13,927 nt of DNA, from assembly GCA_949045875.1 (NCBI GenBank), contig CARPYP010000037.1:2165-16091 (forward strand). The letters run 5' to 3'. The notes under the pieces are model-generated. The model was not told the origin of the DNA, did no database searches, and was given only the letters and a program-made list of their open reading frames with translations. The position numbers and the translations under genes are program-made. Source of the DNA: an uncultured Clostridia bacterium. GTDB taxonomy: Bacteria > Bacillota > Clostridia > TANB77 > CAG-508. Of the stretch, positions 5,686-13,585 are shown one piece after another; position 1 is the first letter of the stretch, and the number at the start of each line of letters is the position of its first letter.

Positions 5686-6792
5686 TTACATATTTGTTAA
5701 TGTTTTTTTGATTTCCTTATATATTTTGTCTTCTATATTTGTGATTGATATTTTTTTTGCGTTTTCTCCCATTACTTTTAAATTTTCTTTATTAGATATC
5801 ATTAAATTTATAGTATTATCTAACTTTTGTCCTGTTAGTTCGTCATTTTTTATTATTTTTGCTGCATTAAGATTTTCTAGAACTTTTGCATTGTATGTTT
5901 GGTGATTGTTTGATACATTTGGTAATGGTATGAATATTGCAGGTTTTCCAATTGCTGAAATTTCTGCAATTGTTGTTGCTCCGCTTCTACATACTAAAAT
6001 ATCTGATATTTTTTCTATTTCTCCCATGTCGTAAATATATGGAAAAATTCTTATATCAGATTTCTCTGATATATCTACTTTCTTTTCTTTGCATTGTTCT
6101 ATTACATTATTATATTGCTTTTCCCCTGCAGATAAAACTATTTTATAGTTTAATTTTTTGTTTTGTGATAATAAGTCAATTACTGCTTCGTTTATTTTTT
6201 TAGCCCCTTGACTGCCTCCGAATATTAAGACTATTGGTTTTTCATCATTTAGGTTTATTTGTTTTAGCATTTCTTTTTTTTGACTTTCTGTTATTTCTTT
6301 TGTATTTATTTTTATTGGAGTTCCTGTTAATACTATTTTTTTTGCGTTTGGAATTCTATTTCTTGCGTCTTCAAAGCTTATTAATATTGTATCTGTTATT
6401 TTTGCTAACATTTTTACTGCTTTTCCAGGGAATGCATTGCTTTCATGTAACATTGTTGGTAATTTTAGCTTATGTGCTGCTAGTAATACTGGACCACAGA
6501 TATACCCCCCAACACCAATTACTATATCTGGTTTAAATTCTTTTATAATTTTTTTTGCTTGAAATATTCCTTTAAATGTTTTGAAGTTTTTTATTATATT
6601 TTTTCCTAATCCATATGCTTCTACTTGTTTTAGCTTATATCCTGCTCTTGGAACTAAATCGTTTTCTAATCCCCTATCTGTCCCTATAAAGATTATTTCT
6701 GAATTTGGTTCTTCCGCTTTTATTTTGTTTGCTATTGCTATTCCTGGATTTATATGTCCAGCAGTTCCTGCTGCTGCTATTATAACTTTCAT
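5686..6792 (-). CDS. murG: UDP-GlcNAc:lipid I N-acetylglucosaminyltransferase MurG
   Basis: This 368-aa peripheral membrane GT-B glycosyltransferase adds GlcNAc from UDP-GlcNAc to lipid I, making lipid II on the inner face of the membrane. The N-terminal glycine-rich loop reads AAAGTAGHINPG with the catalytic-site His13 kept; the usual GGTGGH is relaxed to AGTAGH. HESNAFPGKAVKML, the C-domain loop FGGSQGAKKINEAV, and the nucleotide-sugar site CRSGATTIAEI...PLPNVSNNHQTYNA follow, all in the expected order. The start at 6790-6792 has AAAGGAGG 6 bases upstream. It is the last gene of the murE-mraY-ftsW-murG operon, 58 bases after the SEDS gene, with a hairpin repeat in that gap. Confidence 0.97.
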   Translation of the reverse strand: MKVIIAAAGTAGHINPGIAIANKIKAEEPNSEIIFIGTDRGLENDLVPRAGYKLKQVEAYGLGKNIIKNFKTFKGIFQAKKIIKEFKPDIVIGVGGYICGPVLLAAHKLKLPTMLHESNAFPGKAVKMLAKITDTILISFEDARNRIPNAKKIVLTGTPIKINTKEITESQKKEMLKQINLNDEKPIVLIFGGSQGAKKINEAVIDLLSQNKKLNYKIVLSAGEKQYNNVIEQCKEKKVDISEKSDIRIFPYIYDMGEIEKISDILVCRSGATTIAEISAIGKPAIFIPLPNVSNNHQTYNAKVLENLNAAKIIKNDELTGQKLDNTINLMISNKENLKVMGENAKKISITNIEDKIYKEIKKTLTNM

Positions 6793-6825
6793 ATTGTTCC
6801 TCCTTTTCTTGTTGTTTCTAATAAA

Positions 6826-6850
6826 CGGACGCCCGAAGGGCGCCCCTACA
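6826..6850 (-). repeat. Interspersed palindromic element between the SEDS gene and murG
   Basis: On the minus strand TGTAGGGGCGCCC begins at the first base after the stop codon of the SEDS gene, followed by loop TTC and GGGCGTCCG. The 5-bp GC stem is CGCCC (6830-6834) with GGGCG (6838-6842). It is GC-rich in an AT-rich gap and matches the architecture of the element at 2891-2935. In the operon mRNA it would form a stable hairpin between the two genes. Confidence 0.65.
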
Positions 6851-7993
6851 TTATTGTTTTTGATATCTCGATATGTTCAGTAGTATTCCTACTGCACATA
6901 ATAATATTAATAGTGCTGTTCCTCCATAGCTGAAAAATGGTAATGGCATTCCTGTGTTTGGCATAGATGATGTAACAACCGCTATATTTATTATTGCTTG
7001 TAATCCTATTAGTGATGTTATTCCTATTGCAACTAAACTCCCAAATGAGTCTGGTGCTTTCATTGCAATTAGTACTCCTCTCCAAATAAATATTCCAAAC
7101 AATAGCATTACTGCTAAACATCCGACAAATCCTAATTCTTCTGCAATAACTGAAAATATGAAATCATTTTGTGGCTCTGGCAGATATAAATATTTTTGTG
7201 TACTATTTCCTAATCCTACTCCAAATAGTCCCCCTGAACCTATTGCATACAGACTCTGTATTACTTGCCATCCTTTACCTGTTGGGTCAGCCCATGGATC
7301 CATAAATGATGTTATTCTTGCTAATCTATATGCTCCACTTTCAAAGTATTTCGCTAATATGTAAAGTGCAATTCCTCCTATTCCAGCTATTGGAGCTCCA
7401 ACTGTTATAAAATATTTCATTTTTGTTCCGGCCATTAACATTAGTATTACTACAATCATAATTATAATTACTGAAGCACTCAAGTGTGATTGCACAAACA
7501 CTAATATGGCTATGATTGGTGCTACCCATAATAATGGACAAATAAATCCTTTAAAAAATTTATTTAAGTCTGCTTTGTGTTCTGTTAAATATCTAGCAAA
7601 AAATATAATCATTGCTATTTTTACTAATTCTGATGGTTGAAAGTTTAAACCTGGTACTTTTATCCATCTATATGCTCCATTTGCTGAGTGCCCGATACCT
7701 GGAATTCTTACCGCTAAAAGTATTAAAATAGAACCAATATATGCTACTCTATATAGTTTCCCCCATCTTCTATAATCTATTTTTGATATAGCAAGCATAG
7801 CTATTATTCCAATTCCAGCACTTATTGCTTGAGTTGTTACATATGCATAACTAGTTCTACCTTCTGATAATGCTGATGGTGAACTGGCAGATAAAACCAT
7901 TACTAGACCAAACCCTAACATGACTAATACTGTTATGAATAAAATGAAATCAAATTGACCTTGATTTGAAACTTTTTTATTTGGTCTTGTCAT
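6851..7993 (-). CDS. ftsW: SEDS-family peptidoglycan polymerase/division protein, FtsW or SpoVE
   Basis: This 380-aa polytopic membrane protein has about ten hydrophobic segments. SEDS proteins polymerise glycan strands from lipid II with a partner class B penicillin-binding protein, at the septum (FtsW) or in the spore cortex (SpoVE). Signature segments are SANGAYRWIKV (about 103-113), LNFQPSELVKIAM (116-128), QSHLSAS (168-174), and PEPQNDFIFSVIAEELGF (about 272-289), which contains the conserved Asp277. PNTGMPLPFFSYGGTAL lies near the end, and the protein ends with a short basic tail. Sequence alone does not separate FtsW from SpoVE; its place between mraY and murG fits either in clostridia. 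The start at 7991-7993 has GGGAG 12 bases upstream. It lies 36 bases after mraY, where murD often sits. Confidence 0.95.
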   Translation of the reverse strand: MTRPNKKVSNQGQFDFILFITVLVMLGFGLVMVLSASSPSALSEGRTSYAYVTTQAISAGIGIIAMLAISKIDYRRWGKLYRVAYIGSILILLAVRIPGIGHSANGAYRWIKVPGLNFQPSELVKIAMIIFFARYLTEHKADLNKFFKGFICPLLWVAPIIAILVFVQSHLSASVIIIMIVVILMLMAGTKMKYFITVGAPIAGIGGIALYILAKYFESGAYRLARITSFMDPWADPTGKGWQVIQSLYAIGSGGLFGVGLGNSTQKYLYLPEPQNDFIFSVIAEELGFVGCLAVMLLFGIFIWRGVLIAMKAPDSFGSLVAIGITSLIGLQAIINIAVVTSSMPNTGMPLPFFSYGGTALLILLCAVGILLNISRYQKQ

Positions 7994-8029
7994 GCTAATA
8001 TCATTCTCCCTTCTCTCATATATAATTAT

Positions 8030-8983
8030 CTAAATAATTAAAATTCCTATTATACACGCAATTAATGTAATTAGGCTAAATACTGAAACTACTGTACTTT
8101 CTTTCCATCCTGATAATTCAAAGTGATGATGTAATGGTGCCATCTTAAATATTCTATTTCCTGTCTTTCTAAAATATGACACTTGAATTATTACTGAAAG
8201 TGTTTCTAAGACTGGTACTATTGCAATTATTACTAATATTAATGGCATTTTTAAATATAGTGCCATTGATACAATAACTCCTCCAAGTAGTAATGAGCCT
8301 GTATCTCCCATAAATACTTTTGCAGGGTGTAAATTAAACATTAAAAATCCCAAACACGCTCCACTAACTAAGCTTCCAAATAGTGCTACCTCTGGTTCTC
8401 CTTTGATAATTCCTATTACTGTTAAACATGCTACTATTATCATCGAAACACTAGTAGATAATCCATCTATTCCATCTGTTAAGTTTATTGCATTTGTTGT
8501 TGCTAACATTGTGCATATTGCAAATGGTATATATATAAGTATTGGTATATCTATATATATATTAATTATTGGTATTAGTATTTGTGTCCCTATTTTTTCT
8601 GTATTTGTTAATACTAGTGCATATATTACTGATATTACAAGTAATCCCAACATTTTTGCTGAAGGGCTTATTCCTTTTGTATTTTGATATCTCAATTTTG
8701 TTGAATCATCTATACATCCTATAAGCCCAAACCCTAATGATACCAATATTAGTGGAATTATCTCATTTATCTTTATTGATAAAAATATTCCTATAATAAT
8801 AATTGTTATTGCAATTATTATTCCTCCCATTGTGGGTGTTCCTTGCTTTTGTAAATGACTTACAGGTCCTTCTTTTCTTTCTATTTGACCTACTTTTAAT
8901 TTTCTTAATATCGGTATTATAATTAATGAAAGCACTACTGTGATGCAAAATGATACAACTAGTATCTTTAATTCCGATTTCAT
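8030..8983 (-). CDS. mraY: Phospho-N-acetylmuramoyl-pentapeptide-transferase MraY
   Basis: This 317-aa integral membrane enzyme transfers phospho-MurNAc-pentapeptide to undecaprenyl phosphate, giving lipid I. Diagnostic motifs are GTPTMGG (48-54), IDDSTK (91-96) with the two catalytic-site aspartates, NAINLTDGIDGL (164-175), HPAKVFMGDTGSLLLGG (219-235), and MAPLHHHFELSGWKE (281-295) with the His triplet. About ten membrane spans fit the family. The start lies only two bases after the murE stop. Its ribosome binding site (ATGGAG) lies within the last codons of murE, so the two are probably translationally coupled. Its product feeds MurG, encoded two genes downstream. Confidence 0.97.
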   Translation of the reverse strand: MKSELKILVVSFCITVVLSLIIIPILRKLKVGQIERKEGPVSHLQKQGTPTMGGIIIAITIIIIGIFLSIKINEIIPLILVSLGFGLIGCIDDSTKLRYQNTKGISPSAKMLGLLVISVIYALVLTNTEKIGTQILIPIINIYIDIPILIYIPFAICTMLATTNAINLTDGIDGLSTSVSMIIVACLTVIGIIKGEPEVALFGSLVSGACLGFLMFNLHPAKVFMGDTGSLLLGGVIVSMALYLKMPLILVIIAIVPVLETLSVIIQVSYFRKTGNRIFKMAPLHHHFELSGWKESTVVSVFSLITLIACIIGILII

Positions 8984-8985
8984 TT

Positions 8986-10461
8986 TTATTTTTTCTCCAT
9001 TTCATTTATTATTTCGTTTACAATTATTCTTTCATCAAATGGATTCTTCTTATGATTTATCTCTTGGTATGGTTCATGTCCTTTTCCTGCAAGAACAATT
9101 ATATCATTTTTATTTGCCATTTTTATTGCTTTTTTTATAGCTTCATATCTATCTACTATACATTCATATTTACCTTTTGTTGTTTTTATTCCTTCTTCTA
9201 TCTGATTTATTATTTTTTCTGGTTCTTCAGTTCTTGGATTATCTGATGTAATTATAGTATAGTCTGCAACTCTTCCTGATATTTCACCCATTACAGGTCT
9301 TTTACTTACGTCTCTATCTCCTCCACATCCAAAAACAGAAATTACTCTTCCCCTAGTATATGCTGAAACTGCTAGTAAAATACTTTCTAAACTTTTTGGT
9401 GAATGTGCATAATCTACCATAATTGTAAGTTCTTTTTTGTTTGGTATTAATTCACTTCTTCCTGGAACTTTTATTTCTGGTAATGCTTCTTTTATTGCTT
9501 CTATTGTAGCATTAAGTTTTACACATACACATATTGCTGCAAGTGCATTGTAGATACTAAATCTTCCTGGTATTCCTACTTTTATTCTTTCATTTTTTCC
9601 GTAAAGTTTTTGTTTAAAATCTGCATATGAGTTTGTTATTGTAATATCTTTTGCAAAATTGTCTGCTGCATTGTCTATTCCATATGTTTTTATTTCACAT
9701 TTTGCTTCATGTATTACTCTTTGACCATATAAATCGTCTGCATTTACATAAGCTATATCACATACATCAAATAGTTTTAATTTTGATGTAAAATAGTCTT
9801 CCATATCTGGATGTTCTTTTGGACTGATATGGTCTTCTGAAAGATTTGTAAATACTCCAATATCAAAATGTAACCCATATACTCTATTTAATTTTAGGCT
9901 TTGTGAAGATACTTCCATAATAGCTATTTCGCATTTTTCATCTACCATCTTTTTTAGTAATTCATATAAGTGTATACTATCTGGTGTCGTTCTGTCTGAA
10001 TCTTCTATTTTTTTACCATTTATATATGATGCAACTGTTCCTATAAGACCTACCTTTTTACCTTGTTTTTCTAATATTTCTTTTATCATAAATGTAGTTG
10101 TTGTTTTTCCTTTTGTTCCTGTAACTCCTATTATTTTTAACTTTTTGTCTGCATTTCCAAAATAGTTTGATGCACATATTGCTTCTGCAATTCTTGTGTC
10201 TGGTACCATTAATATTGTTATATTATCATTTGTAGCAATTTTTCTATAATCATATCCTTCTTGTATCATTATAGCTGTGGCACCATTCTCTATTGCATTT
10301 TCTATATATTGATGCCCATCTGTTTCATAACCATTTATTGCAATAAATAAAGAGTCTTTTATCACCTCTTTTGAGTTACTTGTAATCTTTTTTATTTCTA
10401 CATCTACATCGCCTTTTGCCTTAATTCCAGTGATTCCACTTAAAATATTTCTTAATATCAT
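8986..10461 (-). CDS. murE: UDP-MurNAc-L-Ala-D-Glu:meso-diaminopimelate ligase MurE
   Basis: This 491-aa cytoplasmic ATP-dependent ligase adds the third residue of the peptidoglycan stem peptide. The N-terminal UDP-binding domain contains ITSNSKEV and GHQYIENAIENGA. The P-loop is GVTGTKGKTTTT (about 112-123), and the middle domain has VSSQSLKLNRV and TNLSEDH. The C-terminal domain has VDYAHSPKSLE and FGCGGDRD, then DNPRTEEP (407-410 for DNPR), which marks meso-diaminopimelate rather than lysine as substrate, and AGKGHEPYQ. The start is the ATG at 10459-10461, because GGGGAG lies 9 bases upstream. The ATG at 10480-10482 would add seven residues but has no ribosome binding site and encodes the Shine-Dalgarno sequence itself. 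It is the first gene of the operon, driven by the promoter at 10511-10539. No murF follows. Confidence 0.97.
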   Translation of the reverse strand: MILRNILSGITGIKAKGDVDVEIKKITSNSKEVIKDSLFIAINGYETDGHQYIENAIENGATAIMIQEGYDYRKIATNDNITILMVPDTRIAEAICASNYFGNADKKLKIIGVTGTKGKTTTTFMIKEILEKQGKKVGLIGTVASYINGKKIEDSDRTTPDSIHLYELLKKMVDEKCEIAIMEVSSQSLKLNRVYGLHFDIGVFTNLSEDHISPKEHPDMEDYFTSKLKLFDVCDIAYVNADDLYGQRVIHEAKCEIKTYGIDNAADNFAKDITITNSYADFKQKLYGKNERIKVGIPGRFSIYNALAAICVCVKLNATIEAIKEALPEIKVPGRSELIPNKKELTIMVDYAHSPKSLESILLAVSAYTRGRVISVFGCGGDRDVSKRPVMGEISGRVADYTIITSDNPRTEEPEKIINQIEEGIKTTKGKYECIVDRYEAIKKAIKMANKNDIIVLAGKGHEPYQEINHKKNPFDERIIVNEIINEMEKK

Positions 10462-10510
10462 AGATTTATTCTCCCCTTCCATAATATAATTATATTATAG
10501 CTCATCGTAT

Positions 10511-10539
10511 ATTATATAATTCTTTGAAACTTTTGTAAA
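10511..10539 (-). promoter_or_regulatory. Promoter of the murE-mraY-ftsW-murG operon
   Basis: On the minus strand TTTACA (10534-10539) and a perfect TATAAT (10511-10516) are 17 bases apart, giving a start near 10504 and a leader of about 43 bases. A second TATAAT-like stretch lies just downstream but has no matching -35. Confidence 0.75.
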
Positions 10540-10621
10540 GAAATTTGTATATAAATTTTAAATTTTACCTAAAAATTCATTATCCCTACAAACACAAATT
10601 TAAAAGTATCCCAATTTCTGA

Positions 10622-10665
10622 AAAAATAGAAAAGAGAACCATCCTCTGTTCCCTTTTCTATTTTT
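10622..10665. terminator. Strong hairpin terminator, usable in both directions
   Basis: AAAAATAGAAAAG (10622-10634) pairs with CTTTTCTATTTTT (10653-10665), and GAAC (10636-10639) with GTTC (10648-10651), around loop CATCCTCT. The 13-bp outer arm ends in a run of U on either strand. It overlaps the stop codon of the gene at 10665-11087 by one base and isolates the mur operon promoter from upstream transcription. Confidence 0.9.
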
Positions 10666-11087
10666 CATATATTATTGTTTGAAAACTGTTCTTTTAGTAA
10701 TGTTTTACTATCCATAATTGTTATTTCATAATGATTTACATTTGAATATTTGTAATTTATTTCAAATTCCTGTTCTTTCCCTACTTTTAAATTATTAATT
10801 TCTAAATACTCAGTTCCTAAGTTTACATCCCTTTTAGAATATAAGTCTAATTTTATATATGTTCTTTCTATATCTTTGTCTGAATTATTTTTTATTTTTC
10901 CTTTTGCATATCCATTTACATCTGTTGTTTTTACTTCACTCATTATTATTTCTGGCGTTGTTTGTTTTATTTCTCCTGATATTGTTTTATATGTATTCCT
11001 TAGTCCAACTTTTATCATGCAATCTGTAAATATCGCAAATACTACTATTACTATTCCATAAAACATAACTTTTTTAAATGTTGCCAT
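10665..11087 (-). CDS. Membrane-anchored protein with an FxLYD-like domain
   Basis: This 140-aa protein has a hydrophobic N-terminal segment (about residues 6-23, KVMFYGIVIVVFAIF) acting as an anchor or uncleaved signal. An extracytoplasmic beta-rich domain follows. GYAKGKIKNNSDKDIERTYI, then LDLYSKRDVNLGT and ...LKVGKEQEFEINY, follow the pattern of FxLYD-type domains: 'G.v.N.s...i..v.v.~lyD..g', then 'l.pG....F'. These are common in Firmicutes envelope proteins, and their ligands are mostly unknown. The start is taken at the ATG 11085-11087: GAGAGG lies about 10 bases upstream, whereas the ATG at 11094-11096 is almost touching the Shine-Dalgarno sequence. It is a single-gene unit with promoter 11119-11147 and terminator 10622-10665. 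The family call is by pattern only. Confidence 0.75.
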   Translation of the reverse strand: MATFKKVMFYGIVIVVFAIFTDCMIKVGLRNTYKTISGEIKQTTPEIIMSEVKTTDVNGYAKGKIKNNSDKDIERTYIKLDLYSKRDVNLGTEYLEINNLKVGKEQEFEINYKYSNVNHYEITIMDSKTLLKEQFSNNNI

Positions 11088-11118
11088 ATATATCATTCCT
11101 CTCTAATTCTATAAATAT

Positions 11119-11147
11119 ATGTTACCACATTTTAAACAAAGTGTCAA
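11119..11147 (-). promoter_or_regulatory. Strong promoter of the FxLYD-like gene
   Basis: On the minus strand a perfect TTGACA (11142-11147) is followed after 17 bases by TAACAT (11119-11124), preceded by TG in the extended -10 position (TGGTAACAT). Transcription would start near 11112, with a short leader. Confidence 0.8.
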
Positions 11148-11283
11148 TTTTATGTAAATTTTTTTACGTCCCCGATGTGTACATCTCTTATTTTCTCTAA
11201 AATTTTCTATGGTAAAATTGCCAAAATTCTCAGTCCAGTAAGATTAAATTAAGTACACTTTAAATTTTATTAAAAAATATATT

Positions 11284-11311
11284 TTGTAAAAGACAGCTGA
11301 AAAGATATAAA
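11284..11311 (+). promoter_or_regulatory. Possible promoter of the TnpV-like gene
   Basis: TTGTAA (11284-11289) and TATAAA (11306-11311) are 16 bases apart on the plus strand. The 271-base divergent gap (11088-11358) otherwise shows only the minus-strand promoter at 11119-11147; I saw no RNA gene or small coding region in it. Confidence 0.45.
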
Positions 11312-11358
11312 ATTATAGTTCTAAAAGTAGTAAAATTGAATTTTAGGAGGATTTTATT

Positions 11359-11721
11359 ATGGTAGAAATAACTTATCACAAAGAGGGAGATTTCTTCGTT
11401 CCTGACTTATATTTAGAAAAAGAAGATTACGAAAATGATTATATTATTGGAAAGTATGGGCATTTAAGATTAGAATATTTGAAAAATCATAAAAAGGCTG
11501 AATATATAATAATGTTTATGAACAAAACTTTAAGAAAACATATTGTAGAAACTGACAAACAAGCTAAAAATATGCTTGAATTACTTATGAACGAAATGCA
11601 AAAGAAAAATCCTATTGATGAAAATTTGAAAAATACTGATCCTTTAAAATGGACTGGGCTTATGAATAATTATAAGCATTGTGCTGAAAAAGTTGTATTG
11701 AGTGAATTGATTTATTATTAG
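11359..11721 (+). CDS. tnpV: TnpV-family transposon-associated protein
   Basis: This 120-aa protein is the only clear plus-strand gene in the window. It matches the TnpV family known from clostridial mobilisable transposons such as Tn4451. The N-terminal MVEITYHKEGDFFVPDLYL resembles the family start 'M.eitY...gDyyiPdL', then IGKYGHLRLEYLKNH, a helical middle, and the C-terminal WTGLMNNYKHCAEKVVLSELIYY. Length is typical. The function of TnpV is not established. No transposase, resolvase, mobilisation gene or element end is seen near it, so it is a solitary copy or the remnant of a lost element. AGGAGG lies 8 bases before the ATG. It is divergent from the FxLYD-like gene and convergent with the 600-aa gene. 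Confidence 0.85.
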   Translation: MVEITYHKEGDFFVPDLYLEKEDYENDYIIGKYGHLRLEYLKNHKKAEYIIMFMNKTLRKHIVETDKQAKNMLELLMNEMQKKNPIDENLKNTDPLKWTGLMNNYKHCAEKVVLSELIYY

Positions 11722-11732
11722 TAATTTTTTAA

Positions 11733-11754
11733 TGGAGTAGCTATTGCTACTCCA
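11733..11754. terminator. Hairpin shared by two convergent gene ends
   Basis: TGGAGTAGC (11733-11741), loop TATT, GCTACTCCA (11746-11754) form a perfect 9-bp stem between the end of the TnpV-like gene and the stop codon of the 600-aa gene, which it includes. Neither side is followed by a clean U-run, so termination is probable from position but not typical in sequence. Confidence 0.5.
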
Positions 11755-13549
11755 AAATAATCTCATCTTTATCATGCAAATCTAGTTTATCAATACCATA
11801 TATTTTAGCTAATTGATTAATAAACAAATAATTTGTATGCATCAATAATGGAAAATGCACATTAAAAACATGTCCACAAACTGTACTTTTAACATAAACT
11901 GCAGATTCTTTTTTTAACAATTGAAGCATATCTTTCTTTAATTTATTAATCAATTCATTATTCACTTTCGTTATAAACATGTTATTATTATATTTAATGC
12001 AATAAGCTTCAAAATCATCATTATTAGAAAATGCATAAACATATTTTCCTTGTATTTTTAAATTACTTTTTAAATTTAAAAAATGTTTTATGAAACAATT
12101 ATAGTTATATGGTAAAATAGCTATTAATTTTTCTAGATTTTCAAAATAATCTGAAGTTTCATATCCATTTTCAATCCTATCAATTCCTTTTTTTGTTATT
12201 TTAGAAATTGAATTGAAATTTCGTGATTTCCATATTCTATGTATCCTCTTAATTTTTCTGTTCTTCAATTCTTGAATAGTATCATAAATAAGCCCATAAT
12301 CAAATTTTCCATTTAAAACAATTCTTGATAACTTACTGATTTCTACTGCACTATTTTGCTTTAATATATCACTTAACATTCTTCTATTTATATCCATATC
12401 TATTCCACAACAAATTTCTTCAAATGGATCAACCACAAATATCTTATTAGGATTATTATTTAAATTCTGTATATTTGCTTGATTTTTTCTATAACCATAC
12501 TGTTTCAAAGCATAAAAATATTGTTCTAATACACTTATATTTTCTAAATCTTTATAGTACACACATGGTTTATTTGAATTTTCAAAAGTTTTTTCTATAG
12601 TAGATATCCTATCTAAAAAATCAAATGCTATCTCATATAGTATTTCGTTAGCTACATATTCTAAAGGAATAACATTATTATTATAAATTTTCTCTAATAT
12701 ATCTTTGACAAAATTATTTATCAATTTATGGATGTCTGTTCTTTTATCATATTGTACTATTACATAAGCACACTCTTTATAAGTATCTAAATCTAATTGT
12801 TTAAAATACTGTTTTTGTTTTCCTTTACAGATATAATAAATACCTATTCTCACAGAATTATTATCTTTTAAATATGCTAACCCGAATTTCCATACTTTAG
12901 AGAAAAATTTATTTTTAGCAAATTTTAGTTCATTATCAAATATATTATTTAAGTAATCAAATTCTTTTTGCAATTTTAATAACTCATCATCAGTTAAATT
13001 ATTTGTCGTAATAAATTTATTCTTTTCTCCATTTTTTACTTCTTCTGCTTTTTCAAAATATAAATTTTTAACCCTTTCATAAAAAGAATCTATACAAGTA
13101 ATTTCATCGTTGTCATTAAAATATATTGTTTTATTATTTTCATCCTCCAAATTTAATGTTAAAACAAATTCCAATGTAATATACTTTGCAAAAATACGTT
13201 TATTACATGTATCTACCATAAAAAGATAACAAGGATTAAGCGTTATTGCTTTCTTTACTGCATTAAATATTTTGGTTTCACAAGAATATTTATACTGGCT
13301 ACAATTTAATTTTTTGTTTTCGTTAACATAATTATTGTTTAAAGTTTTAATTTGAACATTTATACTACCAATAGGCGTACTTTTATTTTTATGTTTTTCT
13401 AATATTTCAAAATATCCATCAAAATTGGGCGTTTTATCTTGTTCTGAGAAATGGCAAAAAAGCATTTCGTTTTTATGCAGAAAATCTTTTAAAATTATAT
13501 TTCCACTAGCTTCATTAAAATCATTCGTATCATATCCACCTAAATTCAT
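11747..13549 (-). CDS. Large protein with a DUF4365-like PD-(D/E)XK N-terminal domain
   Basis: This is a 600-aa soluble protein. The first 125 or so residues follow the DUF4365 layout: a helix with Glu13 (NEASGNIILKDFL), then NFDGYFEI with Asp44 and Glu48, and the strand INVQIKT with Gln66 and Lys68. These are the expected positions of a PD-(D/E)XK nuclease site. YKYSCETKIFNAV...NPCYLFMVDTCNKRIF matches the later part of that domain. The rest, about 180-600, is not recognised. It contains mixed helical regions and a possible winged-helix segment (about 391-460, IYDTIQELKNRKIKRIHRIW), and no membrane segments. The start at 13547-13549 has GGAG 10 bases upstream. It lies 36 bases after a DUF1016-type nuclease gene on the same strand and is probably cotranscribed with it. 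A DNA-targeting or defence role is inference. Confidence 0.7.
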   Translation of the reverse strand: MNLGGYDTNDFNEASGNIILKDFLHKNEMLFCHFSEQDKTPNFDGYFEILEKHKNKSTPIGSINVQIKTLNNNYVNENKKLNCSQYKYSCETKIFNAVKKAITLNPCYLFMVDTCNKRIFAKYITLEFVLTLNLEDENNKTIYFNDNDEITCIDSFYERVKNLYFEKAEEVKNGEKNKFITTNNLTDDELLKLQKEFDYLNNIFDNELKFAKNKFFSKVWKFGLAYLKDNNSVRIGIYYICKGKQKQYFKQLDLDTYKECAYVIVQYDKRTDIHKLINNFVKDILEKIYNNNVIPLEYVANEILYEIAFDFLDRISTIEKTFENSNKPCVYYKDLENISVLEQYFYALKQYGYRKNQANIQNLNNNPNKIFVVDPFEEICCGIDMDINRRMLSDILKQNSAVEISKLSRIVLNGKFDYGLIYDTIQELKNRKIKRIHRIWKSRNFNSISKITKKGIDRIENGYETSDYFENLEKLIAILPYNYNCFIKHFLNLKSNLKIQGKYVYAFSNNDDFEAYCIKYNNNMFITKVNNELINKLKKDMLQLLKKESAVYVKSTVCGHVFNVHFPLLMHTNYLFINQLAKIYGIDKLDLHDKDEIILE

Positions 13550-13585
13550 TTATACACAACTCCGTTTTCTTGTTCTATTAATTCT

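Noticed and set aside
6846..7121. Minus-strand alternative frame within the SEDS gene (Asn/Ile-rich)
   Set aside because: It overlaps the SEDS coding frame, which has conserved motifs and membrane spans; the alternative is compositional noise.
10462..10482. Seven-residue N-terminal extension of MurE
   Set aside because: The upstream ATG has only AT-rich sequence before it. GGGGAG inside the extension is ideally spaced for the ATG at 10459-10461.
11147..11283. Small RNA gene or operator in the divergent gap
   Set aside because: A short GATGT/ACATC inverted repeat near 11175 has only a 2-base loop. No promoter-plus-terminator pair frames an RNA.
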